A DNA stretch of 64,000 nt, from the NCBI GenBank assembly GCA_023159155.1, contig JAJNNX010000009.1, forward strand, positions 930,001 to 994,000, given 5' to 3'. The first letter of the stretch is position 1; every line of letters begins with the position of its first letter. Positions 13,908 to 25,103 of the stretch are shown here, in pieces. The translations under genes and the position numbers were made by a program. Below the pieces are notes generated by a model that was not told the origin of the DNA, ran no database searches, and saw only the letters and a program-made list of their open reading frames with translations. The DNA comes from Ustulina deusta. Lineage: Eukaryota > Ascomycota > Sordariomycetes > Xylariales > Xylariaceae.

Positions 13908-15695
13908 CTATGGCTTTCGTCCAACCACAACGCGTTGGGGGTAATATGCATGATAATGTGGAGAGCGCAGTTCGCGTCTCAAGTGGGCAGCGTAGACAGC
14001 TATCTCTTCCCTTGTCCAACCCAAAACTGTCGTCCACAGATACATTATGAATCCTTGGAGTCTTGTTAGCTTGTTCTCTCCGTGGATATCCTTGGTCGTC
14101 ATACCCTCTATATCTTGCTCGAGCGCTAGCCGGGCATATTGACCAATTTCCTTGTATTTGGTATCTGCTGCCCACGGCCCAAGAGTCGTCTGCAACACGG
14201 AAACTGTTAGAAATTTTCCTCAGCGGTATACTGCGAGTTACCAGCCCACCTTCATATTGTAAACTTTTATGTCGACGAATCCGGCCGCTTGCATAGCCTT
14301 GACTTGCAGATCGTCCTCTACGGGCCGAAACGTGCGCCCGAACTTCTTTCCGGCTTCTGTGAATACTCGACCCCATTGATCCAAGGCAGATCCGTATGGA
14401 ACAGTACCGTCGTCGCTTTGGATTATGCACGAAGACTCCTTGGATTCGAAGATGCCACCAGGCCGCAGGGTCTGATACACTTCCCGGAACACGGTGTACC
14501 AATTTGGAAGCGCACCAATTAGCCACCTCATGTGGATGTAGTCAAAGCTATTGGGCTCATAGGTCCAAGGCTGTGTGATATCATCAATCTCGAACTTCAG
14601 GTTTGGCGGAATCCATTGCGGTTGGGATGGTGAGATGTCGACCCCAATCACTTCGGTATGCGGGTACTGGTCAGCAAAATCACTATGACATATGCATCAG
14701 CTCTTTGCCCACATATATCGGGGTATCTCCTAGGTTATTCACATTGCCCATATACCTGTTGGTCCCGTGTTAGTTAAAAGAGCACATTGTTCAGGGCGGC
14801 CTGGGTAGAATGCGTCCCGACATACCGGTACCACACCCTACATCCAACACTTTCTATAGACTAGAATCAGTGCCTTAAGCTCGTAACTCGTTGGGGTCGA
14901 TCGTCCTTACCTGTACGCTATCGTCGATATGGGCCATGGTGAGCTTGCCGTCTTGCATCAGCGTCGACATGTGATGGCTAGGGAAAGGTCAGCATTGCAA
15001 ACTAAGGTATGCAGGCGAAATCGTCTTTGGATTGACAAGTAGCTTAGACATACAGAATATCCATCGACTCGTCATGCTGGGCATCGTTAGGATTCCTAGG
15101 GAGAATGCATATTAACTTGATGAACAAATGAGCTGCACTGTTGCCGTTGAGAATGAGTCGCACCATGACTGGCCACCGCCCCTTTCACTATGATATGTGC
15201 GGCCATGCACGGTTCGATACTCGAGTATACTAGCCGATAATGACGCTGTCGAGCTCGCATTATCTTCACCGTATGCCGAATCGACGTCATCAAAATCCTC
15301 TTCGTCTTCTGCCTGCTGAAGACCCACGCTCAATCAGCTCAATTCTTCCGAGTGCCCCTGAAAAGGGACCAAGTCTCTAGTCTCACCGGTACCTGAGCCC
15401 AATGCGACGCGGGCAGAACATCTGTCTGGGCCGTATCGGGTAACCCAGCAGCCGCTGAAGTCGTCGCCGTTGCCGATGATGATGTCGGCGCCTCCGTTGT
15501 CGCCGGCTCTGCGGGTACTAGAGCTGGCGTTGTTGTTGTCGTCACTGTCGTCGATCCACCAGTCGTCGACTGCGCAGCCGTGGCGCCACCAACCTGCAGG
15601 CTGGCACTAGTCGTCGCGATAGTGCCCTCTACAGCTGTGGCGGGTGTCGTTGGCGGCGGATTGCCAGTGGACGACTGACCAGACGTTGTCGCCAT
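13908..15695 (-). CDS. Class I SAM-dependent methyltransferase, LaeA/TAM-like
   Basis: Predicted 439-aa methyltransferase with eight exons on the minus strand: 15695-15393, 15315-15164, 15095-15054, 14977-14911, 14853-14826, 14755-14743, 14682-14250 and 14189-13908. Exon 6 is only 13 nt long. The first 100 residues are low-complexity Ser/Thr/Ala/Pro. The conserved region follows: [20 protein letters not shown], then [13 protein letters not shown], then the SAM-binding motif [14 protein letters not shown] at residues 191-203, assembled across three exons. Motif [10 protein letters not shown] and EIDDITQPW come next. This is the arrangement of the large fungal family around the regulator LaeA and secondary-metabolite methyltransferases; substrate unknown. 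The first donor could be GTACCG or GTGAGA (6 nt later), changing the protein by two residues. Confidence 0.85.
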
Positions 15696-18629
15696 GTCTT
15701 GATATCCTCTATGCTGTCCAGACTAGTAGAATGGGTCTCAGGTATAAGACGTAATGCCAATATCCTCTCTTCCACAATCACAACACAAATTTTATGTCGG
15801 TCCACTCAGGTTCTTGCTTATGAGAGCAGAGAACTAATTGCAAAGTGTTGAGAACGAGACTCGGCCTGGAGGATCTTGGGGAACCACAATTGGTCCTGGC
15901 ATGAATTTATCTAGCCTACACTAGTGCACTTACAAGCACACATTTATGCCCTAGTCACCACCAGCAGACCACATCGCCTGTTGTCTGTGTCTTTGTGGAG
16001 CCGCAGGGGTCCGCCGTGCGTTGTCATACATGTACTGTACATGGCAGTGGAAGATCCTACTCAAGATAAGGTTCTTGCGATGGAGATCGGGAGATGGAAA
16101 AATGAGAAGATGGGCTTTTTATTTCAACCCTTTCTTCCATCTTTATTTATTGTATTCTTCTCTGTACATTCAAATGGAACGCGGTGGCGGTATATTACCC
16201 TATATGCACGTTAGCAGTCTCTTCAGTCTATATACTACTTATAGTGTACCTAGTGTACTTGTTTAGGCGTGAGGAGATTCATGGCCTAGTCTAGACCCTA
16301 TATAGGCTAGACGAGGAATTCGCGTAGTTACGACTAATTCAGTGTAGTGTCATTTTTCCACGCGAGCTAATCTAACGAGTAGTGGGGAGACGGGATTGGA
16401 CAAACTATCTCCACTCGGAATTACAGACATTTATGTATACATATACATTGTACCTATAGGTACATATTCAAGACCATATCGTAACAGGCTATCTACATGG
16501 ACTTGAATGTAAAACGGGAATTGCAAGTTTCTTCTCTAGGTATATCTAGAGGTAAGCCTTATCATCGGGATCATCGAAATTACTAAGATTGCCGACGCTA
16601 AAACGCGATTGATGGTTACACTTCGATAGGGTGGATCGAGCCAATCACCCGCTGCGCCCACGTTGCCGTAACGGCATCATCCTTGTTGGCAGAGCGGGCC
16701 AAGCTTTTGAAGCTGTCAAACCCATCACTTCACCAAGGCTCGCCCAACCCCATCCGAGTTAGACCACTAGTAGGTCTCCATCCATAGAGTAGACTAAACT
16801 AGACTAGGTTAGACAGGTGAGCCCACTACAGGCACTGTGCATGTGCTGCAGCGAGCTTTCCCGCGATCCCCTCCGCTCCTCCTCCGCCGGCCACCTCGGT
16901 CACCTGTTGAGAGGACTGGTCTTTTCTTCTGATGGTTCAAATGACTAAGTACAGACTAGGCAGACTAAAATTTTTGACTGTTGATGTGAGTAGCGCAGGT
17001 AGATGTTTGTCGCTAACTCGCGGCTTCGGTCCGAGCCTTTTCCTCTGCATATCCATGGCCGCGCCGGAATTGAGATTTCGGCATGTGTGGCTAACACACA
17101 GGGTAGCGCAGCATAATAATGCAGAAGCTCCCGAGACGACCGCTCTTTCGCTACAGCATTGCATCCCGTACCAAGCAATGGACTGAAAAACAGCACTCGC
17201 ATCCAGTGTAGAACAGTCCATATGTGGTGGGCAATGGTAACATGCTATCCTAAGACAGCCAACCAAGATCGGTCAACACCTCAAGTGCGAGCATCCCTCG
17301 CGACCATAACACTAGGATAGTAGACGGGGTGAAACCCTACTATCGCCGAAATGCTCCATATGTTCCAGTATGCCACAGTTAAACTCGACTTTAAGCACAC
17401 ATGTATCTGTGTTGCGGAGAACACTTCCCGTTGTCTTTCCGTTGTTTGAAACACCTATCAATGTCGCGATACGTGGACAGCTGCTAACCTCGTGACACTT
17501 ATACAAATTACATCTCCAACCAATATGGCCGGGATTTCTCGTAGCTTTAGAATACTGGCAGTTGTACGGATGAGGGAGCCAATGTTTTTCATGACACTAT
17601 CGCAGGAGGGATACTGTAAACAGCGAGAGAGATGTCGGAGTACCTAATTCGAAGCCGTCCCGAATTTCCCCATCTTGGGGCGCTTTTGCCCTCAGTTGAT
17701 TGACTGAATGACGGTGGCTTGCCAAGTCATATGCAATGCACCTCCGGCACTGTAACAATACCTTCCCGCAAGGGATCCGGTCATCGAGCCAGTATCGCGT
17801 ATCGCCAGTTCTCGTTGTGCGGGTTTGGCATCGCCCCAACACTCCCCTGCTTACAGAATAGTTAGCAAGGTAAAGTTTAAAGTTTGCTCCTACCTTTCTA
17901 TATCCCTTGTTGTGGACATCGCTTGTTGCCTGTGGAAATGCGAGTGGCAGTGAGACAAGTATCAAGTATCCCGCTGCCTAACCTAGGTAGGTATGTACAT
18001 TTACTTTATATCCAGCTCCATTGCTCCTGTTACCTCTATCCCACTCGTATCTTAGACATCTCAGGCCATAGTAAGGTTGTTTGATGAGAAGCTCGACATA
18101 GCGTCTGGGTTGACTGAGGAAAGTGAAAGGAGGGTTCGAGATGGTATAACACTTAGCGCAGCCGTTCGACCCGGCAACTGTCAATTATGTGCAAGCAGGG
18201 GATAACCAATAGCTTAGCTAGACTCTCTTAGTTAAATATTGTTAGCAACTCTGCTTGATTAGCATGGAACCAGGAACTTCAACTGCGTTTCAATCTCCGA
18301 AACCTAAGAGTAAAGTGCATGTGTCTACCGTACTATTTACGATGTAACTTGCACCATCTATACCTCTAACACTCGGTTCGACGGACGATATATCACAGAA
18401 GCCCCGAATCTCGGGAAAGTGTTAACGAGGTTGGGTCACAATGAGTTTTGCATATGCAACGTTGCCTTGCCTCTCTCTAGTCCCCATTTCCCCTCTCCCT
18501 ACCTGTCACTGTGTCTTCTCTCCCTTGTGTGACTTCCTTTGGTTATTTGTTTGCTCTCGATCCTAGGCAACAACTACGGCACCGATTACTTTCGGCCCCC
18601 TTGTATGACCTTGGCGAACGCAATCAACC
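15696..18629. other. 2.9-kb region without a recognised gene
   Basis: Balanced composition, with only short overlapping frames. The best candidate is on the minus strand at 17597-17965, whose first residues (MILVSLPLAFPQA) resemble a signal peptide; a plausible intron with a GCTAACT branch site would leave a secreted peptide of about 45 residues, which is too weak to call. Palindromic matter includes tacctataggta at 16451-16462 and acctaggtaggt near 17981. Confidence 0.45.
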
Positions 18630-18815
18630 ATGCGACTACTCAATACTCCCGCAATCTACATTCTGGAGACTTTCGTGAGCGTGGAAACACCGCGCTATGC
18701 TATTTTGTCACTCCCTGGAGTAAAGGCGAAGTATTGTTTGAGGATATACAAGCTATCTCACCCGGCGATTAACCGAGATACATCTGAACAGGGACGAAGA
18801 AGAAAAGCCGGGGTA
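18630..18815 (+). pseudogene. N-terminal relic of a HET-domain gene
   Basis: The frame starting at 18630 reads MRLLNTPAIYILETF and TPRYAILS, the standard opening of fungal heterokaryon-incompatibility (HET) domains. The expected continuation (TW...GEVLFEDIQ) is found in a different frame as WSKGEVLFEDIQAISPGD (about 18715-18771), and RDTSEQGRRRKAGV then follows in the first frame again. Two frame changes in about 60 codons, and no rest of the domain downstream, mark this as a truncated relic. HET proteins trigger cell death on fusion of incompatible strains; this copy cannot. An intron cannot explain both shifts. Confidence 0.65.
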
Positions 18816-19470
18816 CCTAGGTAGGTTCTAGACTCAGCTAATACCGCTTCTTATAATGTCAAGGACTGAGTTTGGAACACCTGATTTACACAAGAAATAC
18901 ACTCAATTGATTGCCGCCCTTATCTTTGAAGCCCCCCAGCACCCGATTGGCAGGCGCGTACTCGGACACCCTCGATCATTCGACTGTGTACGATTTTGAC
19001 CCCGATTTCTTATATGCTTGGTCAGAGCCACATCTCATTGTCAATCACTTTCAGTGGTCCCATGACGAATCGGCGTCTGCCCAGTTTGGGAATTCTAGTA
19101 TATCTGGACTAGATCTGACCCAACGCCTCCATCCACTCCTGAGCGGCCCCAACACCCATTACCAGGAGATGAACCCTCGGGCCAAAATTCGCCTGATAGC
19201 TCAGGTCAAGAGAAACGTCGTTTTTCTCCGACGCCAGAATGACCCAATACTATTTGGAAAAACCTTCGGGTGTCGCGCTCCTCAAGCCCAATGGCTTTCG
19301 GGCCGTTTCTCACAAAAGATTCATCGGAAGACAAGCACGGGATTGACACAGATAAGCTGCGAGGTGCGGCGTTATTAACTGCATCGCTCGGCGCTGAATT
19401 TCTTTCGAGCGTCTTTAAAATCTTCAACGTGGCAGTCAGATGAACCCGCCGCGAGCGGGAGGCCCTGCCT
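18816..19470. other. Open frame of unknown status between two relics
   Basis: A 155-codon plus-strand frame (18911-19378) and a Ser/Pro-rich second frame overlap here, ending in DKLRGAALLTASLGAEFLSS in a third frame (about 19320-19420). The pieces look protein-like but lie in different frames with no obvious splice sites, so a decayed gene of unknown family is possible. The motif gtttggaacacctgattt (18870-18887) recurs at 47487-47504. Confidence 0.3.
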
Positions 19471-20598
19471 ATGTCTCGAGTGGACACCTTGATCGGCTTG
19501 ATCAGAAATATTGACAAGGGTATACCCCTGGAAGGACGGCCAGGAATCATCACGAAGAAGATCATAGAGCGCTCCTTGACAGATTGGAGAATTCTGATAA
19601 CGATATCTCAGGGTACTTCCATGAACCGCTTCGGTACGTAAGGGGTAATTATGCTCGGACAAGAGCCTATCACGAAGGAGTACGAAGCTGTTGGCTGACC
19701 CTCTATAATCAGATAAGAGTACCGACCGTCTCTCACTGGCAGGACGCAATTTATCATTCGTGTGAATTCCCCCCTCCATGAAGGCATGATAGTGGATATA
19801 AACAGGTGCGTGATTCGCTGGCTTGATCGCATAGTGGACAACACGCTTGGAGAATGTGCTTCCAAAATTATCGAGATCATAGGCAGTATAGATCCCGTTC
19901 CACGTCATGAAAATCGGCGAGAAGGGCTTACGTGCGGATTGCTCTTACCACTATATACCCGCTGAGGCCCATCAGCCAGGACTGGTGGTGGAGGTAGCTT
20001 GGTCACAATCTACGAAGAAGTTGAGAAAAAAGGCAAAGGAATTCTCAGGAAAGTGGTGACGATATTCGTACTGTGGTTGGATTGGATTTCTCTGGCACAT
20101 ACGATACTTGGGATAAAATCAAGGATCAATGGGATAGAACTGGTACGCCTCGGCGCAGACCTGCGTGTGTTTTTGTCTGGCGAGCTGTTTTTGATCGTCA
20201 AACGGGTCAAATTTCTCTTGACGACGAGGGCCAACCGAAAATAATAGAAAGCACACATGTGTTCTGCAATGTGCATGGGAGGCAAACTTGGATGAGCGCG
20301 TGTGTCTCAAGCTACAAGACATGATCCCCGAGAGAGTATTACCGGAAGAGGACATCAACAGAAGAAGTTGGGGTGGTGTGGAACTGTCATCGATTCACCT
20401 CCTCTCATGGGCTATTTTGATAAGGATCTTCAAAATCAGAAAACATTTGATGACAAGACCAAGCCAGAGAGGCAGCTGAAAGAGGCCGAGAAGAATGCGA
20501 AGGGAGGAGGAAGTGAGTGCTCGACGGAAGGCGAAACAACGGAAGAAGATTTGAGATGTACATGGCATCAAGAACTGGATTCTGGAGTACACTTATAA
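19471..20598 (+). pseudogene. Frameshifted gene of a fungal family with a predicted restriction-endonuclease-like fold
   Basis: A single protein can be followed along the plus strand, but only by changing frame about six times. The segments are DTLIGLIRNIDKGIPLEG (start ATG 19471), YVRGNYARTRAYHEGVRSC (about 19636), VIRWLDRIVDNTL and DPVPRHENRR (to about 19923), YIPAEAHQPGLVVEVAWSQ (about 19950-20010), DDIRTVVGLDFSGTYDTW (20058 on), LQDMIPERVLPEEDIN (about 20312) and SPPLMGYFDKDLQNQKTF (about 20395). The phrase PGLVVEVAWSQSTKKL followed by a hydrophobic strand resembles Uma2/PD-(D/E)XK-type fungal proteins; that assignment is from memory. The many indels indicate an old pseudogene rather than introns. 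Confidence 0.6.
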
Positions 20599-20935
20599 CT
20601 TGCGCCTAACAGAGGTGTGGTGAAGGGGGAAGGGGTCGCCTCGCTAGGAACTTAGTCCACGATAAGCAGCATGACACATGAATACACTTGTTCAAGTCAT
20701 TATATTTATTAAAGTCACTTAAGAAGTACTAACACAGCATGGAGATAGCTGTTCTGTTGCTGGGTTTGCAAATATATACATATATATAAGTCCTAAGACT
20801 TAACCCCTATTTTCTTCGTGTAAAGTGTATCCTTTCTCCTTTACCCAGCCTTACACACTATCGCAATTCTTCGACCAAGACCTCAAATCTTGTTTATTAG
20901 CACTTAAATCATCAACGGCAAGAGTATGAACACTA
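20599..20935. other. Short intergenic stretch
   Basis: About 340 bp between the frameshifted pseudogene and the NRPS scrap. It is moderately AT-rich around 20690-20830 with a (TA)n-like tract near 20773. I see no gene in it. Confidence 0.4.
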
Positions 20936-21020
20936 GGCTCCTTGTATCAATTTGACCTGGTCGTCCTTGCGGCCCATGTACTGGAGGGAGCCGTCGGGGT
21001 TGAAAACACAAGATACAGAT
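20936..21020 (-). pseudogene. Fragment of an NRPS adenylation domain
   Basis: The minus strand reads NPDGSLQYMGRKDDQVKL, which matches adenylation-domain core motifs around A7-A8 of fungal nonribosomal peptide synthetases (usual form ...DGSLQY.GRKD.QVKI.G.R.E...). The expected TGDL upstream and the GxRxE downstream are absent; the frame ends at QGA plus a stop. About 25 residues of homology with no flanking domain parts means a relic left by deletion or transfer. A short match by chance is possible but unlikely given the contiguous pattern. Confidence 0.55.
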
Positions 21021-23400
21021 GCAGTACACACGGCCGTGGCGCCCGGGATGGCCTGGGCCACCCTGCGGAAGCCAAGGCGGGTCTCCGATGAATGGAGTCG
21101 CCGTTTTGTCCGGATTGCCGAGATCACCTTGCCCGAAGAGGGGACCTTCAAGCTATAATTCTCTAACCTAGCCGATACTTACGAGGGCAGCGCTATTCGG
21201 ATAGACAACCCAAGTAACGGTCCTGCATCTTTTTCTCATAGTTCTTTGCCTAGCTTTAATTATAGCGATAGTACTCGTAACTATGTATGTATTTAGTAGG
21301 GCCGTAAGTATTACCCGCAGTTTAAAAAAGATCCTAGTTTGTTATAGTAAGTTGCCTAGGCTTTTACTAACAATAATTGTTTGCAAGCTAGGCATATTGT
21401 TAATCCGGACTAGTTGTGCAATAGTTAGAGTCAAGTTAGCGTATAGCTCTTAACACTTTTACAAACCTTTTAACGTTGCTGTTATTACTGTAACTCGGCA
21501 CGTATAAACAAGCACCCGCGGTCAACGTATGGGGCATATTAGACTATGCGATATCAAAAGCGTAAGAGGAAAGATCAAACACACGAGAGGTGTTCTGGAA
21601 ACTCAGAAAAACTTGCTGGTGTGTGATAGCACTGCTAACATTACCATGTGGACGCCACCTGGAGCACAAAAGCTCTGCTATCGTAGCCCTTCTGCTTAGC
21701 TAGTTACTGGCAGTATTGCCGGAAGAATCCTAGGAAATAGAGCCTCTTCTCAGCCCAAACCCTTTCAGAATAGGCGTACGCGGCCACTATATATTCCTGT
21801 TTCTTGTCGACCTTCGTGACTGGTTAGTTACTGAAGGGGGCGAACATTTTGACCTGCCCAATATGAGCTTTGTGCATAATTACTTGCACAGTCTTCCGAT
21901 GGATAGTAAATACTACGTCGAGCTTGAAGCAGCCCGCCATGTGGTCTTGGTAAATGCACCGAAGCAAAACCCTAGATGCTAGTTCTTAATATCAACGCCG
22001 AAGGGGGTGCGGATTGCGGTGTCGCTCAGCTAGACTTGATTTTTAGAGAACGAGGTACTCGAATGACCATAGAAACTTCATCAACATCAATGACATTATT
22101 ATACTGGTTACCGGCGCATGCAACTTATTTGGCCGATATTGCAACATATGGCACGATTATCAGGCATGGGGACATGTTTGTCTCGCGGCTTACAAGCAAG
22201 CAAGCAAGCATACTGCGGCTACGGATTACAGATACGGCATTTCTTGCAACAGCCAGTAGATTAAATTCTCTCTACTGTGCGGCGTCTATGCCGTATTCCT
22301 CGCAGTGAGGAGGTTGGAGTACGGTGAACTATCGTTAGATACATTTGTGGAAAACCGCTAGATCGCGGTGTACTCGGGGATGAGTAACAGGGAACTAGCA
22401 GCCTGGATACGTCCCAGAATAGTGAATGATGAGGAGAGAGGCGTGGCTATCACGTGTGCCTTTGGGTTTGATCTGCTAGATATGTAATATTTATTATTAC
22501 ATAGCCTCGGTACGGCATATATTCCTTGCTGGACCAGCCTATGCCGTTAAATATACCACCACTATCTATGCAGTATTCTGTCCTGTACAGCGAAAATGGG
22601 ATAGGAGACTCCATTTTAGTGACTTCCATGCTAAATATGCGTCATTTGTATGTAAAATCGAAATGTTAAGAAAAAAAGATAGGTGGCAAGGCTAATAAAG
22701 GACAAAAAGTTATGGAAACCGCGCGGCAAAAATTCACTTCGAGGAATTGCTAGATTTTGTTCTAAGAGCGTGCCGTGTATTGCTGTCAAGATCACCTTGT
22801 TCATTGTTCTGTCTCTGGGCTGCATTTTTCTCATAGTAAGGTATTTATGTACAATCTCTCTTGTGGAGGGTCCCTACATACTGCTCATTAGCTCACCTCA
22901 CCACTATTAGGTATGTGCTAAATCCAACAGAAATACTAGTAGATAGACTTTAGTGACTAATGTCGGGATTATAACGCGCCGATATGTTGATAATACTACC
23001 TTAAGTCTCTACATTAGCGCGAGGGGGGTGTGGGAAGGTGCGAGGACAGTGTCTATATTACCCCTTACGGTGGATTCCTATTAATTAGTCTCCATCTCTC
23101 CTGCAACTTCGCTTTTCACACTAGAACATAACAGGGACAGTCATAGTAATGATCACAAACTCTAGGACTATTCCACTATATTTTTTTCAAACCAATCTTG
23201 ATTATTAAAGATAATTACAACACTGGTCTTGTATTTAACGCTATGTTTTGTATTAAAACAATACTTTTGTATTAAAACAATACTTTTGTTAGAGTAATTT
23301 TTAAAATTAAAAATATTCACAAAAGTAGAGACAACTACAGCTATTTCAAGACCGTCACAGCTATTCGAGACTATTTCGCCCGTACTTATAGCCCATGCAA
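21021..23400. other. 2.4-kb region without a recognised gene
   Basis: Composition drifts between balanced and AT-rich. A 110-codon plus-strand frame (21976-22308) has an ATG but no recognisable domain. A small duplicated palindrome gtattaaaacaatac occurs twice in tandem around 23257-23283. No RNA gene is evident. Confidence 0.4.
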
Positions 23401-23429
23401 CCTACCTAGGTCCTTACTGTAGCGTGAAT

Positions 23430-23518
23430 TATAGGGGGTTCACAAGCCTTCTAAAAAATATTAGGCTTCCTACCAAAGGAAGCCTTGTGGATTCCGGAAG
23501 GCTTGTGAGCCCCCTATA
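23430..23518. repeat. 89-bp inverted-repeat unit
   Basis: Arms tatagggggttcacaagcct (from 23430) and aggcttgtgagccccctata (to 23518) are inverted copies with two or three differences. The 40-bp loop itself carries a second, shorter palindrome (ggcttcc / ggaagcc). The same GGAAGGCTTGTG word recurs near 24290-24350. Confidence 0.75.
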
Positions 23519-24023
23519 ACTGCCCTATATTTTACTACTATTAAGCACTAAATATTGCTAAATTATACTGCTTAATTACTTACTATTAGAAGCCTAAATA
23601 CTACCTAACCTATTTTCTAGTTGCCTTCCTAATTGCCTTTACAATAGCCCTCACAATAGCCCTCGGTTCAATCGATCGTTACGTACAGGTCGTAGTCATA
23701 TAAATATTACTTGTTAGCAGCTGTAAAAGAGTCGTATAGGCGTAAGTAACTTGCCTGGGCTGCAGTTAGCCAACCAACCAACCAACCAACCAATAGCCAA
23801 GCAGGCTAACCTTTGTTGTATATGCGCCGTAGGGTATACGAAGTAGCCCGATCGACTGGATAGGTCCATACAATTGGCTAGGTCCGTAGTAAGGCTAGTA
23901 GGGGTACTGGCATGGCTGCCAGTCAAGGTGGGTGGGTGTGTGTGTATGTGTAAAAATGGTGGAGAAAGGTGGGTTGACTGGGATGGGCTGGATTTTTCTA
24001 AGTTAGAATTTGCTGGCCAAGTC

Positions 24024-24121
24024 TGTATGGCCAGGTCAGTCAGTATGGCTAGGTCAGTCAGTATGGCTAGGTCAGTCAGTATGGCTAGGTCAGTCAGTAT
24101 GGCTAGGTCAGTACGGCTAGG
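24024..24121 (+). repeat. 18-bp minisatellite, unit gtatggctaggtcagtca
   Basis: About five head-to-tail copies of an 18-bp unit with few substitutions. Read as protein the array gives an artificial MARSVS repeat, not a gene. Diverged copies of the same unit lie at 34618-34656 and, inverted, at 44985-45115. Confidence 0.9.
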
Positions 24122-24388
24122 TCTGTATAGCAGTCTGTTGTATAGGTAGGTCTGTATGGGTTGGTTGGTCTGCTAGCTATAGCGTACGAAGCCTTAAGAT
24201 TTTAGTTGTGAAGCCCTAAACTATTATAGAAGTATTTCCATACTAAAATTTGCCCTAGAGCTACTTCCCAAGCCGGAAGGCTTGTTTATTTCGGAAGGCT
24301 TGTGAATTTCGGAAGGCTTCTGGCCCTTCCAGAAGGGTTAGAAGCCTTCCGGCCCCCCTCAATCTCCCACTACAGTAGGTAGGTATCG

Positions 24389-25103
24389 CTTTGTCCGCCA
24401 ACTTGGCTTGTAGGTCCAGTGTCTTCTCGTATTTATATAGCATTTCGTAGTTCGCATTAAGTAAAATTAACTGCGCTGCGTTAGCCTAATATTGTGCGCA
24501 CTACTTGAGAGCCCACTACCACAAATACCTTTCAGGCTTTGCCCGTCCTTTTCCTCCAGTAAACAACAGGTGAATGCATTGTACCTCACATCTTGTGACG
24601 GGTCTTGGCGAGATTGTTTCAACGTTAGGGGCAAAACTTCGATATCTAGCGAAGAAACGAACTGATAGGGCCAAAAAGAATATGCACAAAGCAGCAAGAC
24701 CAGGTACAATGTCTACAACCATTTATACGCATGACTGATGTACGGCGAGTCCAGCGGAAGATGCGAAGGAGGGTCATCTATGAAGACGTCCCAAGTCTGG
24801 CACAAAGAGATGCCGTGAAACAGATAAGGACGGAGAGGAACGCATTGCTCAATTCTCCATAGCTTGGAAGCATCACGCTAACTATTGCATGCTAATCAGG
24901 CCTTATTTGAACGGGTGTTACCTATTTGGGTTGTGTGAGTGTCGGAGGTAGGGAGGGAGAGGGGTAGTCTAGTGTTGCCGACAAGGTGAAGGGATTCAAG
25001 AGGGGAACTGATGTGAAAGGTAGCTAGTGCGGGTTATCAGTACTTACTTACCAAAGTTAGGTTAGGTTACTCCGTTACCGCATTCATCAAGTCGTCTCAC
25101 GTA
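24389..25103. other. Upstream region of the MpaB-like gene
   Basis: About 700 bp of balanced sequence. Two overlapping minus-strand frames (24467-24722) show no recognisable domain. The promoter of the oxygenase gene should lie in the last few hundred bases. Confidence 0.4.

Larger units (their letters stand above)
23401..24388. mobile_element. Putative nonautonomous TIR element with internal palindromes and minisatellite
   Basis: The left end (23401 on; ACTGTAG, then AGGGGG) and the inverted right end (to 24388; CCTACCTACTGTAGTGGGA read on the minus strand) form imperfect terminal inverted repeats of about 30-45 bp. Inside lie an inverted pair (23430-23452 with 23497-23518), several copies of CGGAAGGCTTGTGA-like palindromic units (23495-23510 and 24280-24350), a CCAA tandem array (about 23770-23792) and an 18-bp minisatellite (24024-24121). 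The right end matches the end of the element at 42934-42977. No transposase frame and no clear target duplication were found, so the exact borders are uncertain. Confidence 0.5.

Noticed and set aside
13897..14526. 209-codon minus-strand frame overlapping the methyltransferase
   Set aside because: It runs in the wrong frame across the real exons and the intron at 14190-14249; no domain, and the other frame gives a clear methyltransferase.
17597..17965. Possible small secreted protein on the minus strand
   Set aside because: Signal-like start and a good intron branch site, but the spliced product would be only about 45 residues with no conserved cysteine pattern; kept as a note only.
21976..22308. 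110-codon plus-strand frame with ATG
   Set aside because: No domain, irregular composition and no supporting neighbours.
23874..24149. 91-codon plus-strand frame with MARSVS repeats
   Set aside because: It is the 18-bp minisatellite read as protein; the period, not selection on codons, keeps it open.
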